A DNA stretch of 64,000 nucleotides, taken from the NCBI GenBank assembly GCA_007859745.1, contig SMLU01000001.1, positions 2,666,001 to 2,730,000 on the forward strand. Direction: 5' to 3'. A program made the translations under genes and the position numbers. Shown here piece after piece: positions 45,730-57,269 of the stretch (positions are counted from its first letter, which is position 1; the number at the start of each line of letters is the position of its first letter). This DNA comes from Phycisphaerae bacterium RAS1. Lineage in GTDB: Bacteria; Planctomycetota; Phycisphaerae; UBA1845; Fen-1342. The notes beneath the pieces are model-generated. The model saw nothing but the letters and a program-made list of their open reading frames with translations. It did no database searches and had not been told where the DNA came from.

Positions 45730-46620
45730 ATGGCCGGACTGCATTTTCATATTCTGGATGTCTTCGCCGAACGCCGCTTCAGTGGGAATCAGCTTGCCGT
45801 TTTCCGCCGCGCCGGCGGACTCTCGAGCGAGCAGATGCAGTCCCTCGCGCGGGAGATGCACTTTTCCGAATCGACCTTCATCCTGTCGGACGAACCGCAG
45901 GGCGGGGGCTTCGACGTGCGCATCTTCACGCCGGGCGCGGAAGTGCCTTTCGCGGGCCACCCGACGCTTGGGACGGCCTACGTCATTCGCCAGGCGCTGT
46001 TGGGCGGCGCCGCGGCAAGCGTCACGCTGAACCTCAAGGTCGGCGCGATTCCGGTCACGTTCGACGACGCCGGCGCGCCAGGCGGCATCGCCTGGATGCG
46101 ACAGCAGCCGCCGGAATTCGGCGAGCCGTTTGACGCCGCGCGGATCGCAGAAGTACTCGGCGTCGATCAGGACGACATTGATGTCTCCTACCCCATCCAG
46201 GCGGTGTCGACCGGATTGCCGCACGTCATCGTCCCCATGTGCAACCTCGCTTCGCTTCGCAAAATTCGGATTCACGCGGCCGGCTATGAGGGCCTTTGTC
46301 AGACGCCCGCCGGACGCTCGATCCTGGCATTCTGCCCCGAGGGCTACGACGAGCGGCACCAGGTCAGCGTGCGCGTCTTCTGCGAATACTTCGGCGTTCC
46401 CGAGGACCCGGCCACCGGCAGCGGCAACGGGTGTCTGGCCGCCTACCTGCTGCGGTACCGCGTGCTCGGCGGCGACGCGCTCGACATCCGCGCCGCGCAG
46501 GGATACGAGATCCGCCGACCGTCGCTGCTGTACCTGCGCGCGTCACATCGCGGCGAGGCGATCGATGTGAGCGTCGGCGGCGGCGTCATTCCGGTGGCGG
46601 AGGGGGACTTCGCCGAATGA
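45730..46620 (+). CDS. PhzF-family isomerase
   Basis: 296 residues from ATG 45730. Two-domain diaminopimelate-epimerase-like fold. Family signatures are FHILDVFAERRFSGNQLAVF at the N-terminus, MHFSESTFIL with the catalytic Glu (about 46), FTPGAEVPFAGHPTLGTAYV, and in the second domain FCEYFGVPEDPATGSGNGCLAAYLL. PhzF isomerises a phenazine precursor, but most family members have other or unknown substrates and no other phenazine gene is present, so a general epimerase or isomerase role is more likely. Confidence 0.94.
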   Translation: MAGLHFHILDVFAERRFSGNQLAVFRRAGGLSSEQMQSLAREMHFSESTFILSDEPQGGGFDVRIFTPGAEVPFAGHPTLGTAYVIRQALLGGAAASVTLNLKVGAIPVTFDDAGAPGGIAWMRQQPPEFGEPFDAARIAEVLGVDQDDIDVSYPIQAVSTGLPHVIVPMCNLASLRKIRIHAAGYEGLCQTPAGRSILAFCPEGYDERHQVSVRVFCEYFGVPEDPATGSGNGCLAAYLLRYRVLGGDALDIRAAQGYEIRRPSLLYLRASHRGEAIDVSVGGGVIPVAEGDFAE

Positions 46621-46689
46621 CCCCGCCGCTGCGGCCTTCGCTGGGGCGCTGTCGGGTGTGTGAGAGTTTCTTGGGCGGAGCGGCGATCG

Positions 46690-46770
46690 GAGCCCCCAGC
46701 GCAAGCGCGTGGGTTTTCTCAGGATTGGGCGACAAGCGTTCAAACACCCGCGCGCTCGCGCTTGGGGCTC
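46690..46770. repeat. Family K inverted repeat (GAGCCCCCAGCGC / GCGCTTGGGGCTC)
   Basis: GAGCCCCCAGCGCAAGCGCG and CGCGCTCGCGCTTGGGGCTC are mirrored across a 35-base centre. Only this copy is seen in the window. It lies between the PhzF gene and the DUF1501 gene (gap 46621-46903). Confidence 0.8.
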
Positions 46771-46903
46771 GGTTTCCGATGGGCCTCTTCCAAAACGGTC
46801 ACGCACCCGGCGCTGACGGGGCGTGCATTTCGCAATCCGGACGGCTTTGGGCCGTTGTATCATCAGGGGACGTGACGGAGTCATGTCCTGCGGAGCAGTG
46901 GCC

Positions 46904-48196
<1,293 letters not shown>

Positions 48197-48255
48197 GCGT
48201 CGGACCGTCGCGCAGGAACTGGGGAGCGTGGGCGTCTGAGCCTGTGCACTGGTTC

Positions 48256-48364
48256 GGGTGGAACGGTCGAGACGCAGCATCTTGCCCGCGGTCCTGAGAC
48301 CGCGGGGACGGGCGAGACGCCCGTCCCACCCGAAAGTTTACAGGCCCAGATGCTCGTCCCACCC
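48256..48364. repeat. Family B triple hairpin
   Basis: Three related palindromic units in a row: GGGTGGAACGGTCGAGAC, the GCCCGCGGTCCTGAGACCGCGGGGAC centre, GACGGGCGAGACGCCCGTCCC, and a diverged CCCAGATGCTCGTCCCACCC end. It fills the gap before the antiporter gene. Confidence 0.8.
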
Positions 48365-48411
48365 CAGAGTCGGTCGCTTGACCGGCCGGGCCGGTGGGCC
48401 AGAATCCCAAC

Positions 48412-50409
48412 GTGACATCCGAACTGCGCGACATCGTGGTCGTCTTCGGCGCCGCGCTGCTGGGCGGATGGCTGCTGCGCCTCGCAAGAGCTCCGGCAAT
48501 TATTGGCTTCCTCTGCGCCGGCATCGCCATCGGCCCCTCCGGGCTGGACTGGATCGACGCCCCGCGCGTGCATTTCTTCGCAGAAATCGGCCTGGCGCTG
48601 CTGCTGTTCAGCGTCGGACTGGAACTGTCGCCTGAGCCTTTAGCTCGCAGCGGCGTGCGGTTGGTGCTGACCGCCGCGTTGCAGATGTCGGCGATCTGTC
48701 TGGTGGTCGCGCTGATCGCCATGCTCGCCTTCGGCATCGGCGCCGTGCCGGCGATTGTGATCGGCGTCGCGGTCAGTCTGAGCAGCACCGCCATCGTCCT
48801 GAAGCAGCTCAGCGACCGCGGCGAGACCGACACGCCGACGGGCGTGCTCACGACCGGCATTCTGATCGTGCAGGACGTCGCCGTGATCGTGCTGCTGGCT
48901 TTCCTGCCGGTGGCCGCCGGGGCGGCAGGAGGCGGCGTCGGCGATGCGCTGCGACAGACGCTCCTGTCGCTGGGCGGCCTGGTGCTGGCGGTGGCGGGCG
49001 CCAAGCTGTTGCTGCCGCTGGTCGCGCGGCAGGTTCTGCAGCGCGGCGGCACGGAGCTGATGACGCTGCTCTCGCTCGTGACGGCCTGTGTGGGCGCCTG
49101 GCTGGCCGACCTGGCGGGCTGGTCGTGGGCGCTGGGCTCGTGCATCGCCGGCCTGCTGCTCGCCCAGACTGAGCTGCGCTACCAGCTTCGCGCGGAAATC
49201 ACCCCCTTTCGCGATTCGCTCAACGCCCTCTTTTTTGCGTCGATCGGAATGCTCGTCAACGTGCAGTCGGCCTATCAGCAGGCGCTGCCGCTGGCACTCG
49301 CGATCGTCGGCACGCTTATCGGAAAGGCGCTGCTGACTTCACTGGCGGCCGGATCGGCCGGCTGGCCGGTGCGGCTCGCTCTGACCGCCGGGCTGGGACT
49401 GGCGACGATCAGCGAGTTCAGTTACGTGCTGGCCGACGAAGCGGCGTCGGTCGGCCTGCTGTCGCGAGAGACGCTCTCGTTCATCGTCGCCTGGACGGTC
49501 GGCACGATGCTGCTGGGCGCCATGCTCGTGCCGGCGGCTCGTCCACTGGCCGATCGGCTCGCGGCCATCGTCCAGCGCGACCGCCGCCGGACGCCGCCCG
49601 CCCCGACGGAGGCCGAATCCCCGGGGGCGGCGCGCGTCGTGATCGTGGGCTACGGCGTGAACGGCCGGAACCTGGCCCGCACGCTACGGGCCACGCGAAT
49701 TCCCTTCGTCGTGATTGAGCTGAATCGCCGCACTGCGCAGCAGGCCCGCGGCGACGGGGCGGCGGTCGTGCTGGGCGACGCGACGCGCCTGGTGATTCTG
49801 GAGGAAGCCGGCGTCCAGTCGGCCCGAGCCGTGGTGGTGGTGATCGCCGACGTTGAGGCCACGCGCCGCGTCGTCGCCCGCGTGCGAACTATTCGGCCGG
49901 ATGTGTTCCTGCTGGCGCGGACGCGCTACGTTGCCGAGCTGGACGCGCTGCGAAGGCTGGGCGCGGACCTGGTGATCCCCGAAGAATTCGAGACCTCGAT
50001 TGAGATTTTCTCGCACGTGCTCAAGGAGCTCGGCATTCCCGACAACGTCATCGAGCAGCAGATTGCCCTCGTTCGGGCGGGCGGGTACGGCATGTTGCGC
50101 GGCCGGGCGGCGGATCGGGGCATCACGGCGGAGTGGGTCCGCGCCATGGAGGCGACCGTCACGCAGACGCACCTGCTTCTGGACGCAAGCCCGGCTCGCG
50201 GGAAGACGCTGCGCGAATTAGACCTGCGCGCCCAGACGGGGGTCACCATCGCGGCCATCACGCGCCGTGGGACGCCGATTCCGAATCCATCGCCGGACCT
50301 TCCGCTGGAAGCGGGCGATGTATTGGTGCTCGTCGGGGCGCACGGCCAGTTGCTGGCCGCGCGGGCCGAGCTTGACCCACCGGCGTCGCCGGGGGTTTCT
50401 GATCTCTAG
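48412..50409 (+). CDS. CPA2 cation:proton antiporter with RCK (TrkA) domains
   Basis: 665 residues from GTG 48412; GTG 48394 is also possible. Twelve or so membrane helices (about 5-385) of the Kef/YbaL type contain IGFLCAGIAIGPSGLDW, EIGLALLLFSVGLELS, VSLSSTAIVLKQLSDRGE and GILIVQDVAVIVLLAFLP (the QD ion-binding motif). The RCK_N (Rossmann) domain at about 410-530 has VVIVGYGVNGRNLARTLRATRIPFVVIE. The RCK_C (TrkA_C) domain at about 570-650 is LLLDASPARGKTLRELDLRAQTG. Exchanges K+ or Na+ for protons under nucleotide control. No KefF-type partner is adjacent. Confidence 0.93.
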   Translation: MTSELRDIVVVFGAALLGGWLLRLARAPAIIGFLCAGIAIGPSGLDWIDAPRVHFFAEIGLALLLFSVGLELSPEPLARSGVRLVLTAALQMSAICLVVALIAMLAFGIGAVPAIVIGVAVSLSSTAIVLKQLSDRGETDTPTGVLTTGILIVQDVAVIVLLAFLPVAAGAAGGGVGDALRQTLLSLGGLVLAVAGAKLLLPLVARQVLQRGGTELMTLLSLVTACVGAWLADLAGWSWALGSCIAGLLLAQTELRYQLRAEITPFRDSLNALFFASIGMLVNVQSAYQQALPLALAIVGTLIGKALLTSLAAGSAGWPVRLALTAGLGLATISEFSYVLADEAASVGLLSRETLSFIVAWTVGTMLLGAMLVPAARPLADRLAAIVQRDRRRTPPAPTEAESPGAARVVIVGYGVNGRNLARTLRATRIPFVVIELNRRTAQQARGDGAAVVLGDATRLVILEEAGVQSARAVVVVIADVEATRRVVARVRTIRPDVFLLARTRYVAELDALRRLGADLVIPEEFETSIEIFSHVLKELGIPDNVIEQQIALVRAGGYGMLRGRAADRGITAEWVRAMEATVTQTHLLLDASPARGKTLRELDLRAQTGVTIAAITRRGTPIPNPSPDLPLEAGDVLVLVGAHGQLLAARAELDPPASPGVSDL

Positions 50410-50544
50410 ACGACGGCTCGCAATTCCGCGCCATCGTCGCAGCGCGATGCGCACGCGAGCGCACGTTGCGCGGGCGCTCGCTTGCGCTTCGCGTTCTGAA
50501 ATGCGGCGCCAACGCGCGGCTGCCGGATCAGTGCGCCGTTGGCC

Positions 50545-50625
50545 GCCGCGGCCGGCAGATTCTCGGCGGTCGCGCCGTCGTTGAGTGCGGCGGTGATCAA
50601 CTCGAAGCACGCGCGCCAGCCGCCT
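50545..50625 (-). pseudogene. Fragment of a B12-binding-protein gene
   Basis: Minus-strand translation of about 25 codons, CFELITAALNDGATAENL, matches residues about 22-45 (CFELISAALNDGATAGNL) of the B12-binding protein at 52438-53181, with 90 per cent or more DNA identity over roughly 70 bases (50553-50625 against 53061-53133). Flanking sequence is unrelated and no open frame extends. A family E half-repeat (50461-50499) lies beside it. Confidence 0.8.
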
Positions 50626-50652
50626 GAATGCGCGTCGGCGGGCCGACCGCGC

Positions 50653-50680
50653 TTGCAGGCGCCGCACAGTCTATTAATAT
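50653..50680 (+). promoter_or_regulatory. Sigma70-type promoter of the nitrite reductase gene
   Basis: TTGCAG (50653-50658), a 16-base spacer, and TAATAT (50675-50680), lying in the only AT-rich patch of this gap. Transcription would begin near 50688, giving a leader of about 27 bases. No FNR or NarL/NsrR box can be made out. Confidence 0.65.
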
Positions 50681-50714
50681 AAAGACATTCGTTTATCACT
50701 CAGGAGCTCATGCC

Positions 50715-52355
<1,641 letters not shown>

Positions 52356-52437
52356 TGGCCCCCAGTGGAGCGGGCCGCTGTGTCCGCTCCAGGGCGTTAC
52401 AAAGCCCTGCGACGGCGCGGCGCCCTCAGGACCGGCT

Positions 52438-53181
52438 TTAGCGGGCCGCGCCGGCCGTTGTGGCCAGCGACGCTGGTGTGTCCTTCCGCTTCCGTCGCCG
52501 CCGCTTGACCACGCCGATTCGCACCACTGTCGTCGGCTCGCGCGGCGGCAGGTCGCGCAGCAGTTCGGGCAGCTCCTGCGGCGTCGGGCAAAGCACGTCG
52601 GCGCCGACTTCCTGCCAGAGTCCGTCGGCGCGGTTGAAAATGCCGCCGCTGGCGACGATGTTCATCGTCGGGCAGACGCCGACTTCGCGGATCATCTCGA
52701 CCAGCCGGCGGGCGTTGGGCACGTCGTCCGGCTGGGCGCCGAAGATGACGAGGATATCCGGGCGCAGTTGCCCGATCAGGCTCAGGATTTCGTCGTGCGG
52801 GCCGCCGGCGCCGATGAAGAACACTTCCCATCCGTCAGCCTGCAGCAGGTCGGACGTGATCTGGCCGCCCAGCTCTTCGGATTCGCTGTCGGCGCAGGTC
52901 ACGACGACGCGGCGACCGTTCGGCGGCGCCGCGGGCAGCCGCGCTTGAAGCTGGTCGCTGACGGTGCGGTTAATGAGGCAGGCGGCGTGTTCCGTGGCGT
53001 GGGACAGGCGGTCGCTGCGGAACAGGCGTTCGACGTGCTCCAGCGCCGGCCACACCACGTCGGCCAGCAGATTCCCGGCGGTCGCGCCGTCGTTGAGTGC
53101 GGCGGAGATCAGCTCGAAACACTCGCGCCGGCGTCCGGCCACGAGCGGCTCGAGGTAGCGCTGCAAAAGTGAATCGGGCAT
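52438..53181 (-). CDS. Cobalamin (B12)-binding domain protein
   Basis: 247 residues from ATG 53181. The N-terminal helical region (about 1-90, MPDSLLQRYLEPLVAGRRRECFELISAALNDGATAGNLLADVVWPALEHVERLFRSDRLSHATEHAA) is the B12-binding cap domain used in CarH/MtaC-type proteins. It is followed by a Rossmann-like binding domain (about 92-215: RRVVVTCADSESEELGGQITSDLLQADGWEVFFIGAGGP...IGQLRPDILVIFGAQ). The base-on motif DxHxxG is not obvious: the Asp and His here differ (SESEELGGQ), so the lower ligand may be missing. No methyltransferase is fused and no HTH is seen. Sensor or corrinoid carrier role is inferred. Confidence 0.78.
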   Translation of the reverse strand: MPDSLLQRYLEPLVAGRRRECFELISAALNDGATAGNLLADVVWPALEHVERLFRSDRLSHATEHAACLINRTVSDQLQARLPAAPPNGRRVVVTCADSESEELGGQITSDLLQADGWEVFFIGAGGPHDEILSLIGQLRPDILVIFGAQPDDVPNARRLVEMIREVGVCPTMNIVASGGIFNRADGLWQEVGADVLCPTPQELPELLRDLPPREPTTVVRIGVVKRRRRKRKDTPASLATTAGAAR

Positions 53182-53550
53182 GAGCAGGCTCCCGGTGCAA
53201 GCGTGCCGCGTCCACGCGGCGCTTCGCCTGACAGCGGCAAAGCGATCGTTGAAACAGCCGGCCCATCCATGTCGCCGGGATACGATTCGATCGTGAGTGG
53301 CTCTGGGTTCCGGCTGCCCCTGACGGCCGGACCCGCTTCTCGCTCAACCCAGCGTATCGGAGGCCGGGCGTGCCGCTCTTGAAATCGGGGCGGTTGACGC
53401 GCAAGGCCCGGGTGCGGCGGCGCGAGGTGGGTGTGGACGGAGGTATTCTCGGAACAACGCTGAAAGGCGCTGGGCGCGGGGCGTGCCGGTTGCCCAATCC
53501 CCGTCGCGCGCCGCGCCTGGCGCACGACGCCGGGATACAATCCCCGCACA
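53182..53550. other. Gap before rnpB, with a probable -10 box
   Basis: No gene or named repeat. TACAAT at 53536-53541 is a good -10 box ten bases before the 5' end of RNase P RNA; no clear -35 match is seen upstream of it. Confidence 0.5.
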
Positions 53551-54002
53551 GTGAGCGGGCCAGGCGACCGCTGCCGGCCGAAAGGCCGGTGGAGGAAAGT
53601 CCGAACTGGACAGGGCACGGCGATGGCTAACAGCCACCGGGCGCAAGCCCAGGGAAAGTGCCACAGAAAAGACACCGCGACCACGGCCCAGCGTCGTGGG
53701 CGTAAGGGTGAAAAGGTGCGGTAAGAGCGCACCGCGCGGCCGGCGACGGTCGTGGCAGGGCAAACCCCGCCGCCAGCAAGCCCAAATAAGGGGCGATGAG
53801 CCGGCCCGGCTCGTTACCAGCCCCGGGTAGGGTGCTTGAGCCGGTCAGCAATGGCCGGCCCAGAGGAATGGCCGCCGCCCGACAGGCCTCGCCGACGCGC
53901 AGCAAGCTGGGCCTCGTGCCCTTAGGCCCTGCCGCCGGCTAAGCCGTTCGCAAAGAGCGGCGACGGACGTCGGGAACAGAATTCGGCTTACGGCCCGCTC
54001 GC
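53551..54002 (+). ncRNA. rnpB: RNase P RNA
   Basis: The RNA subunit that cuts tRNA 5' leaders. The P1 helix joins GAGCGGGCC (53553-53561) and GGCCCGCTC (53992-54000). Conserved landmarks are the GGAGGAAAGTCC core (CRI), the GGGCGCAAGCCC-type region, the GGGGTTCATAA-equivalent AAATAAGGGGCGATGAG, GGGTAGGGTGCTTGAG and GAGGAATGGCCGCC, and the 3' ACAGAATTCGGCTTACGGCC. The length of about 450 is greater than in E. coli (377), mainly from an extended P19 hairpin (53878-53974). A T-run follows the P1 helix and should terminate transcription. Confidence 0.97.
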
Positions 54003-54012
54003 TGTTTTTTTG
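54003..54012 (+). terminator. T-run after RNase P RNA
   Basis: The closing P1 helix is followed by GCTGTTTTTTTG, as in factor-independent termination of rnpB. Confidence 0.7.
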
Positions 54013-54038
54013 AACCTCTCCCGTTTCCTCTGTTTCGA

Positions 54039-54102
54039 TCCGAGCCGCGCGCGTAAGCAAGCGGTTCTTTAAGCCTCCACTCCCTCACGGTCGCGGCTCG
54101 GA
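54039..54102. repeat. Family P inverted repeat
   Basis: TCCGAGCCGCGCGCGTAAGC on the left and CCCTCACGGTCGCGGCTCGGA on the right, between rnpB and the penicillin-binding protein gene. Same unit as at 4376, 11710 and 23288. Confidence 0.88.
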
Positions 54103-54146
54103 AAGAGCTCTGGGATAGCCGCTCCGCCCCCCGCTACCATGCCGCC

Positions 54147-56291
54147 ATGTTCCAGCGCCGGCTGTGGTGGTTCTCGATGCTGCTCGTCGGGCTAGCCCTG
54201 GCGATCATCGGCCGGCTGGCCCAGATTCAGATTATCAACGCAAGTCAGTATCAGCAGCTTTCGACGCGGCTGCTGACGCGGCCGGCGCGCTACATTGCCG
54301 CGCCGCGCGGGGCGCTTCTGGATCGAAACGGCGTCGTGCTGGTGTGCGATGAGCCGGCATCCGACGTGGCGATCTACTATCCCGTGCTGGCCGGACGCAA
54401 GGAACAGCTCTGGGAGTGGGCACGGGCGGCGTGGAAGCGCGGCGATTATCCGAATGCGTCCAGCGTTGACGACGTTTTCATCGAACTGCACGCCGCCGTC
54501 GCGGACACGTGGCGGCGCCTGGCGGAGCTGACCGGCGAATCCGTCGCCGACTTCATGCAGCGGCGCGACCGGATTCTCGCAAACGTGGCGCGTGTCGCGG
54601 ACTCATACCGCCGCCGTTCCGGCAGCACCAAGCCGATCGCGGAAGAAGCTCTTTTCCATCCGCTCGCGCCGCTCGCGAATGACGCGGTTGCGCTGGCAAT
54701 TCGGCTGGAGCTGGAGCGCTATCCATGGATTCGCGTCGTCCCCAGCACGCGCCGCTCGGTCTTCGCCGACGATTCGTTGGTTCACGTCCTGGGGCGAATG
54801 GGCGCCGCCTCACCGGAGATGATCGCCGCCGATCCCCTGGCGGATGACGAGCTGCGCGGACTCCGGGCCGGCGACCGCTGCGGCGTCTCGGGCGTGGAGC
54901 GCGTCGGCGAGCCGCGGCTGCGCGGGACGCGCGGCCGGGTCGTGCAGGACGAGAACGGCGACGACCTCGAGCGCGCCGACGCGGTCAAGGGCGACGACTT
55001 GCGGCTGACGATCGATTCGGAGCTACAACGGGACATTTTCGGCTGGTTGGACGAGGCGGTGAAGCAGGTGCCGACGCCCTCGGGCGCGTCGGTGGTGGTG
55101 ATCGACGCCGCGACGCGCGAGGTGCTGGCGCTGGCCAGCTATCCGACCTACTCGCGTGAGGAATATGAGCGCAGCTATGCGGAGCTGGTGCGCGACGCGC
55201 GGCGGATGCCGCTCACATTTCGCGCGGTTCAGGCGCAGTATCCGCCCGGCTCAACCTGCAAGGCGATCACGCTCATGGCCGGCCTGGGCGAGGGGGTCAT
55301 CACGGCGTCAACGCGTTTCCGGTGCACCGGCTTCCTCCTTCCGACGCAGCCGCACGTGTTTCGCTGCTGGATTTACAACCAGTTTCCCGGTGTGACGCAC
55401 GACATGAAGGATGGGCCGGCCGGCCAGGACGCGGAGCTGGCGATCAAGAACTCCTGCAACATCTATTTCTATCACGTCGGCGAGCGGGCGGGGCCGGCGA
55501 AGTTGTGCGAATGGTTCGAGCGCTTCGGGTTCGGGCGCGCCGCGGGCACCGGGCTGATCGAGGAATCGCCCGGCATCGTGCCGACCGCCGAGTGGCTGCG
55601 TGAGAACGACCAGCGCGAGTATCAGGCCGCCGACGCCTGGAATTTTGCGATCGGGCAGGGCGAGGTGACCTGTACGCCGCTTCAGGCGGCCAACGCGGCG
55701 GCGTCGATCGCGGCGGGGCGCTGGGCGCCGGTGCGATTGGTTGTTGAGTCAGAACGCGAAGCGCAAGCGAGCGCGAGCGCGGGCAACGTCCCCTTCGCCG
55801 AGCGCGATCTGCGCGTCCTGCGAAGCGGCATGTGGCGCGTCGTCAACGACTCCGGCGGCACCGCCCACGAAGCCCGACTCGATTCAAAGACGCACGAGCT
55901 CTGCGGAAAGACCGGCTCGGCGCAGGCTTCGCCGCGGGCGACGCAGTGGCGCTACATCTGCGAGTGGCCCGACGGCAGCCGCGAGGATGTCTTCGCCATG
56001 TCCGAGGCTGAGGCGCTGGCGCAGTTTGGCGACTTTCCGCCGCGGATCGTGGGGCGGCGCGTGTCGGAGCGCTATCCGGCGATATTGGAAGGCGAAAAGC
56101 TGCCGGCGCACGCCTGGTTCGTCGGCTTCACGCAGGCCAAATCAACGCCGCGTGGGCAGACGCCGCAGGGCAAGGTGTACGGCATCAGCGTGCTGATCGA
56201 GTTCGGCGGCAGCGGCGGCAAGGTCGCGGCGCCGCTGGCCAAACGGATTGCAGAACGGCTGGTTGAGGGTTCCGCGGCGAAAAGTGAATAG
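54147..56291 (+). CDS. mrdA: Penicillin-binding protein 2 (cell elongation transpeptidase)
   Basis: 714 residues from ATG 54147. Cross-links peptidoglycan during elongation. One N-terminal membrane helix (FSMLLVGLALAIIGRLAQI) is followed by a pedestal domain (RGALLDRNGVVL) and a transpeptidase domain with SxxK at Ser369 (PPGSTCK), SxN at Ser436 (SCN) and KTG at 588-590. An in-frame family E repeat (55749-55783, residues 535-546, SEREAQASASAG) sits between SxN and KTG. A planctomycete-typical insertion of about 55 residues lies between KTG and HAWFVGF. A RodA partner is not in the window. Planctomycete cell walls contain peptidoglycan, consistent with an intact enzyme. Confidence 0.93.
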   Translation: MFQRRLWWFSMLLVGLALAIIGRLAQIQIINASQYQQLSTRLLTRPARYIAAPRGALLDRNGVVLVCDEPASDVAIYYPVLAGRKEQLWEWARAAWKRGDYPNASSVDDVFIELHAAVADTWRRLAELTGESVADFMQRRDRILANVARVADSYRRRSGSTKPIAEEALFHPLAPLANDAVALAIRLELERYPWIRVVPSTRRSVFADDSLVHVLGRMGAASPEMIAADPLADDELRGLRAGDRCGVSGVERVGEPRLRGTRGRVVQDENGDDLERADAVKGDDLRLTIDSELQRDIFGWLDEAVKQVPTPSGASVVVIDAATREVLALASYPTYSREEYERSYAELVRDARRMPLTFRAVQAQYPPGSTCKAITLMAGLGEGVITASTRFRCTGFLLPTQPHVFRCWIYNQFPGVTHDMKDGPAGQDAELAIKNSCNIYFYHVGERAGPAKLCEWFERFGFGRAAGTGLIEESPGIVPTAEWLRENDQREYQAADAWNFAIGQGEVTCTPLQAANAAASIAAGRWAPVRLVVESEREAQASASAGNVPFAERDLRVLRSGMWRVVNDSGGTAHEARLDSKTHELCGKTGSAQASPRATQWRYICEWPDGSREDVFAMSEAEALAQFGDFPPRIVGRRVSERYPAILEGEKLPAHAWFVGFTQAKSTPRGQTPQGKVYGISVLIEFGGSGGKVAAPLAKRIAERLVEGSAAKSE
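55749..55783. repeat. Family E repeat embedded in mrdA
   Basis: TCAGAACGCGAAGCGCAAGC continues with GAGCGCGAGCGCG; it matches the left arm of the intergenic copy at 60938. It is read in frame as a Ser/Ala/Glu-rich loop. Confidence 0.85.
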
Positions 56292-56311
56292 CGAATGTCG
56301 AATGGCGAATG
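56284..56311. repeat. Family J repeat after mrdA
   Basis: Starts at the last codons of mrdA and continues as GCGAATGTCGAATGGCGAAT, the reverse complement of the unit inside putA at 33280-33325. Confidence 0.65.
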
Positions 56312-56325
56312 GCCAACGAAACCGA

Positions 56326-56385
56326 CAGAACCCGCCACGGAAGTGGCGGGCGAGCAGGCCCCGCACTTCCGTGCGGGGTTCTGAC
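56326..56385. repeat. Family C hairpin pair
   Basis: CCCGCCAC-GGAA-GTGGCGGG followed by CCCCGCAC-TTCC-GTGCGGGG, as at 45641-45700. Confidence 0.88.
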
Positions 56386-56396
56386 AGGAGTTCTGC

Positions 56397-56428
56397 AAAA
56401 AAGAAGCGCCGCGGAGTCGCGGCGCTTC
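56397..56428 (-). terminator. Rho-independent terminator of the HU gene
   Basis: Read on the minus strand, GAAGCGCCGCG-ACTC-CGCGGCGCTTC is followed by TTTTTT (the A-run 56397-56402). It lies 50 bases after the HU stop. Confidence 0.9.
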
Positions 56429-56479
56429 CATTTCAACTTGAGTCTCTTTCGCCGTGGCGCTGCGAAAGAAGGACGAGGA

Positions 56480-56794
56480 TTAGACCATCGCCTTGAGCGC
56501 CTTCAACGGGCGGATCTTCACGACTTTGCTGGCCGGCTTAGCCTTGAACATCATCTCTTCGCCGGTGAAAGGATTGACGCCCTTTCGCGCCTTGGTGGCG
56601 GGCTTGGTGCGGACCATGATCTTCATCAGGCCGGGGACCGTGAAGAGGCCCGGGCCCTTGGTCAGGTCCTTCTTGATCAGGCCGGCCATGCCGTCGAAGA
56701 CGCCGGCCACCTGCTTGCGGGTCAGGCCCGCGGACGTCGCGAGTTCCGAGTAGATTTCCGATTTGGTGCGAGCTTTCTTACCACCCTTAGCCAT
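56480..56794 (-). CDS. HU-family DNA-binding protein
   Basis: 104 residues from ATG 56794. HU/IHF-type nucleoid protein that bends DNA. It has a short basic N-terminal extension (MAKGGKKARTK), the dimer helices (SEIYSELATSAGLTRKQVAGVFDGMAGLI), FTVPGLMKIMV, the DNA-clasping arm (KPATKARKGVNPFTGEEMMFKAKPASKVVKIRPLKALK) with the intercalating Pro in NPFTGEE, and a basic C-terminus. Strong terminator downstream. Confidence 0.95.
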   Translation of the reverse strand: MAKGGKKARTKSEIYSELATSAGLTRKQVAGVFDGMAGLIKKDLTKGPGLFTVPGLMKIMVRTKPATKARKGVNPFTGEEMMFKAKPASKVVKIRPLKALKAMV

Positions 56795-57269
56795 CCGTGA
56801 TCACCTCCGATGCCGCCGACTTGATCACTCGATCGGCACCTGCAAGAGAAACGAGAAAGTGAACCTGTCATCCATGACGCGCCGCTCAGCCGCGCCGGCT
56901 GTCCAGCGCCGACGACAGGACTTCACCCACACAGGATGAAGATACCGCTCTTCTCGCACGGTTCTGCGGCGGCGTCAAGTGCCCGAAGGCTGAAAAACAG
57001 CGAAAAATCGCGTGTCTTGATGAAAAAGTTCAAAAAACAGCGGAAAATTCGCCCCGCGGCGCACGGCCACGGCGCCATCGTAGCGTCGGCCCTCGGTGGC
57101 CGACGGCGTTCTCGGGTGCTTTCTCACATCGTCGGCCACAGAGTGCCGACGCTACGGTACGAGCAAGTCGCCCCCGCCAAATATTTGGCAGGCGAGCTAG
57201 AATCCCCGCGAGCGGCGACGCGCTCGGTGTCGAACCGGAACCCGCGCGCTGACAAGCAGGAGTTGGGCC
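56795..57269. other. Intergenic stretch with family L repeat
   Basis: 57080-57155 is an inverted pair of GTAG-headed hairpins: GTAG-CGTCGGC-CCTCGGTG-GCCGACG on the plus strand and its mirror GTAG-CGTCGGC-ACTCTGTG-GCCGACG on the minus strand. AT-richer sequence with oligo-A runs at about 56990-57045 precedes it. Nothing else is recognised. Confidence 0.75.
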
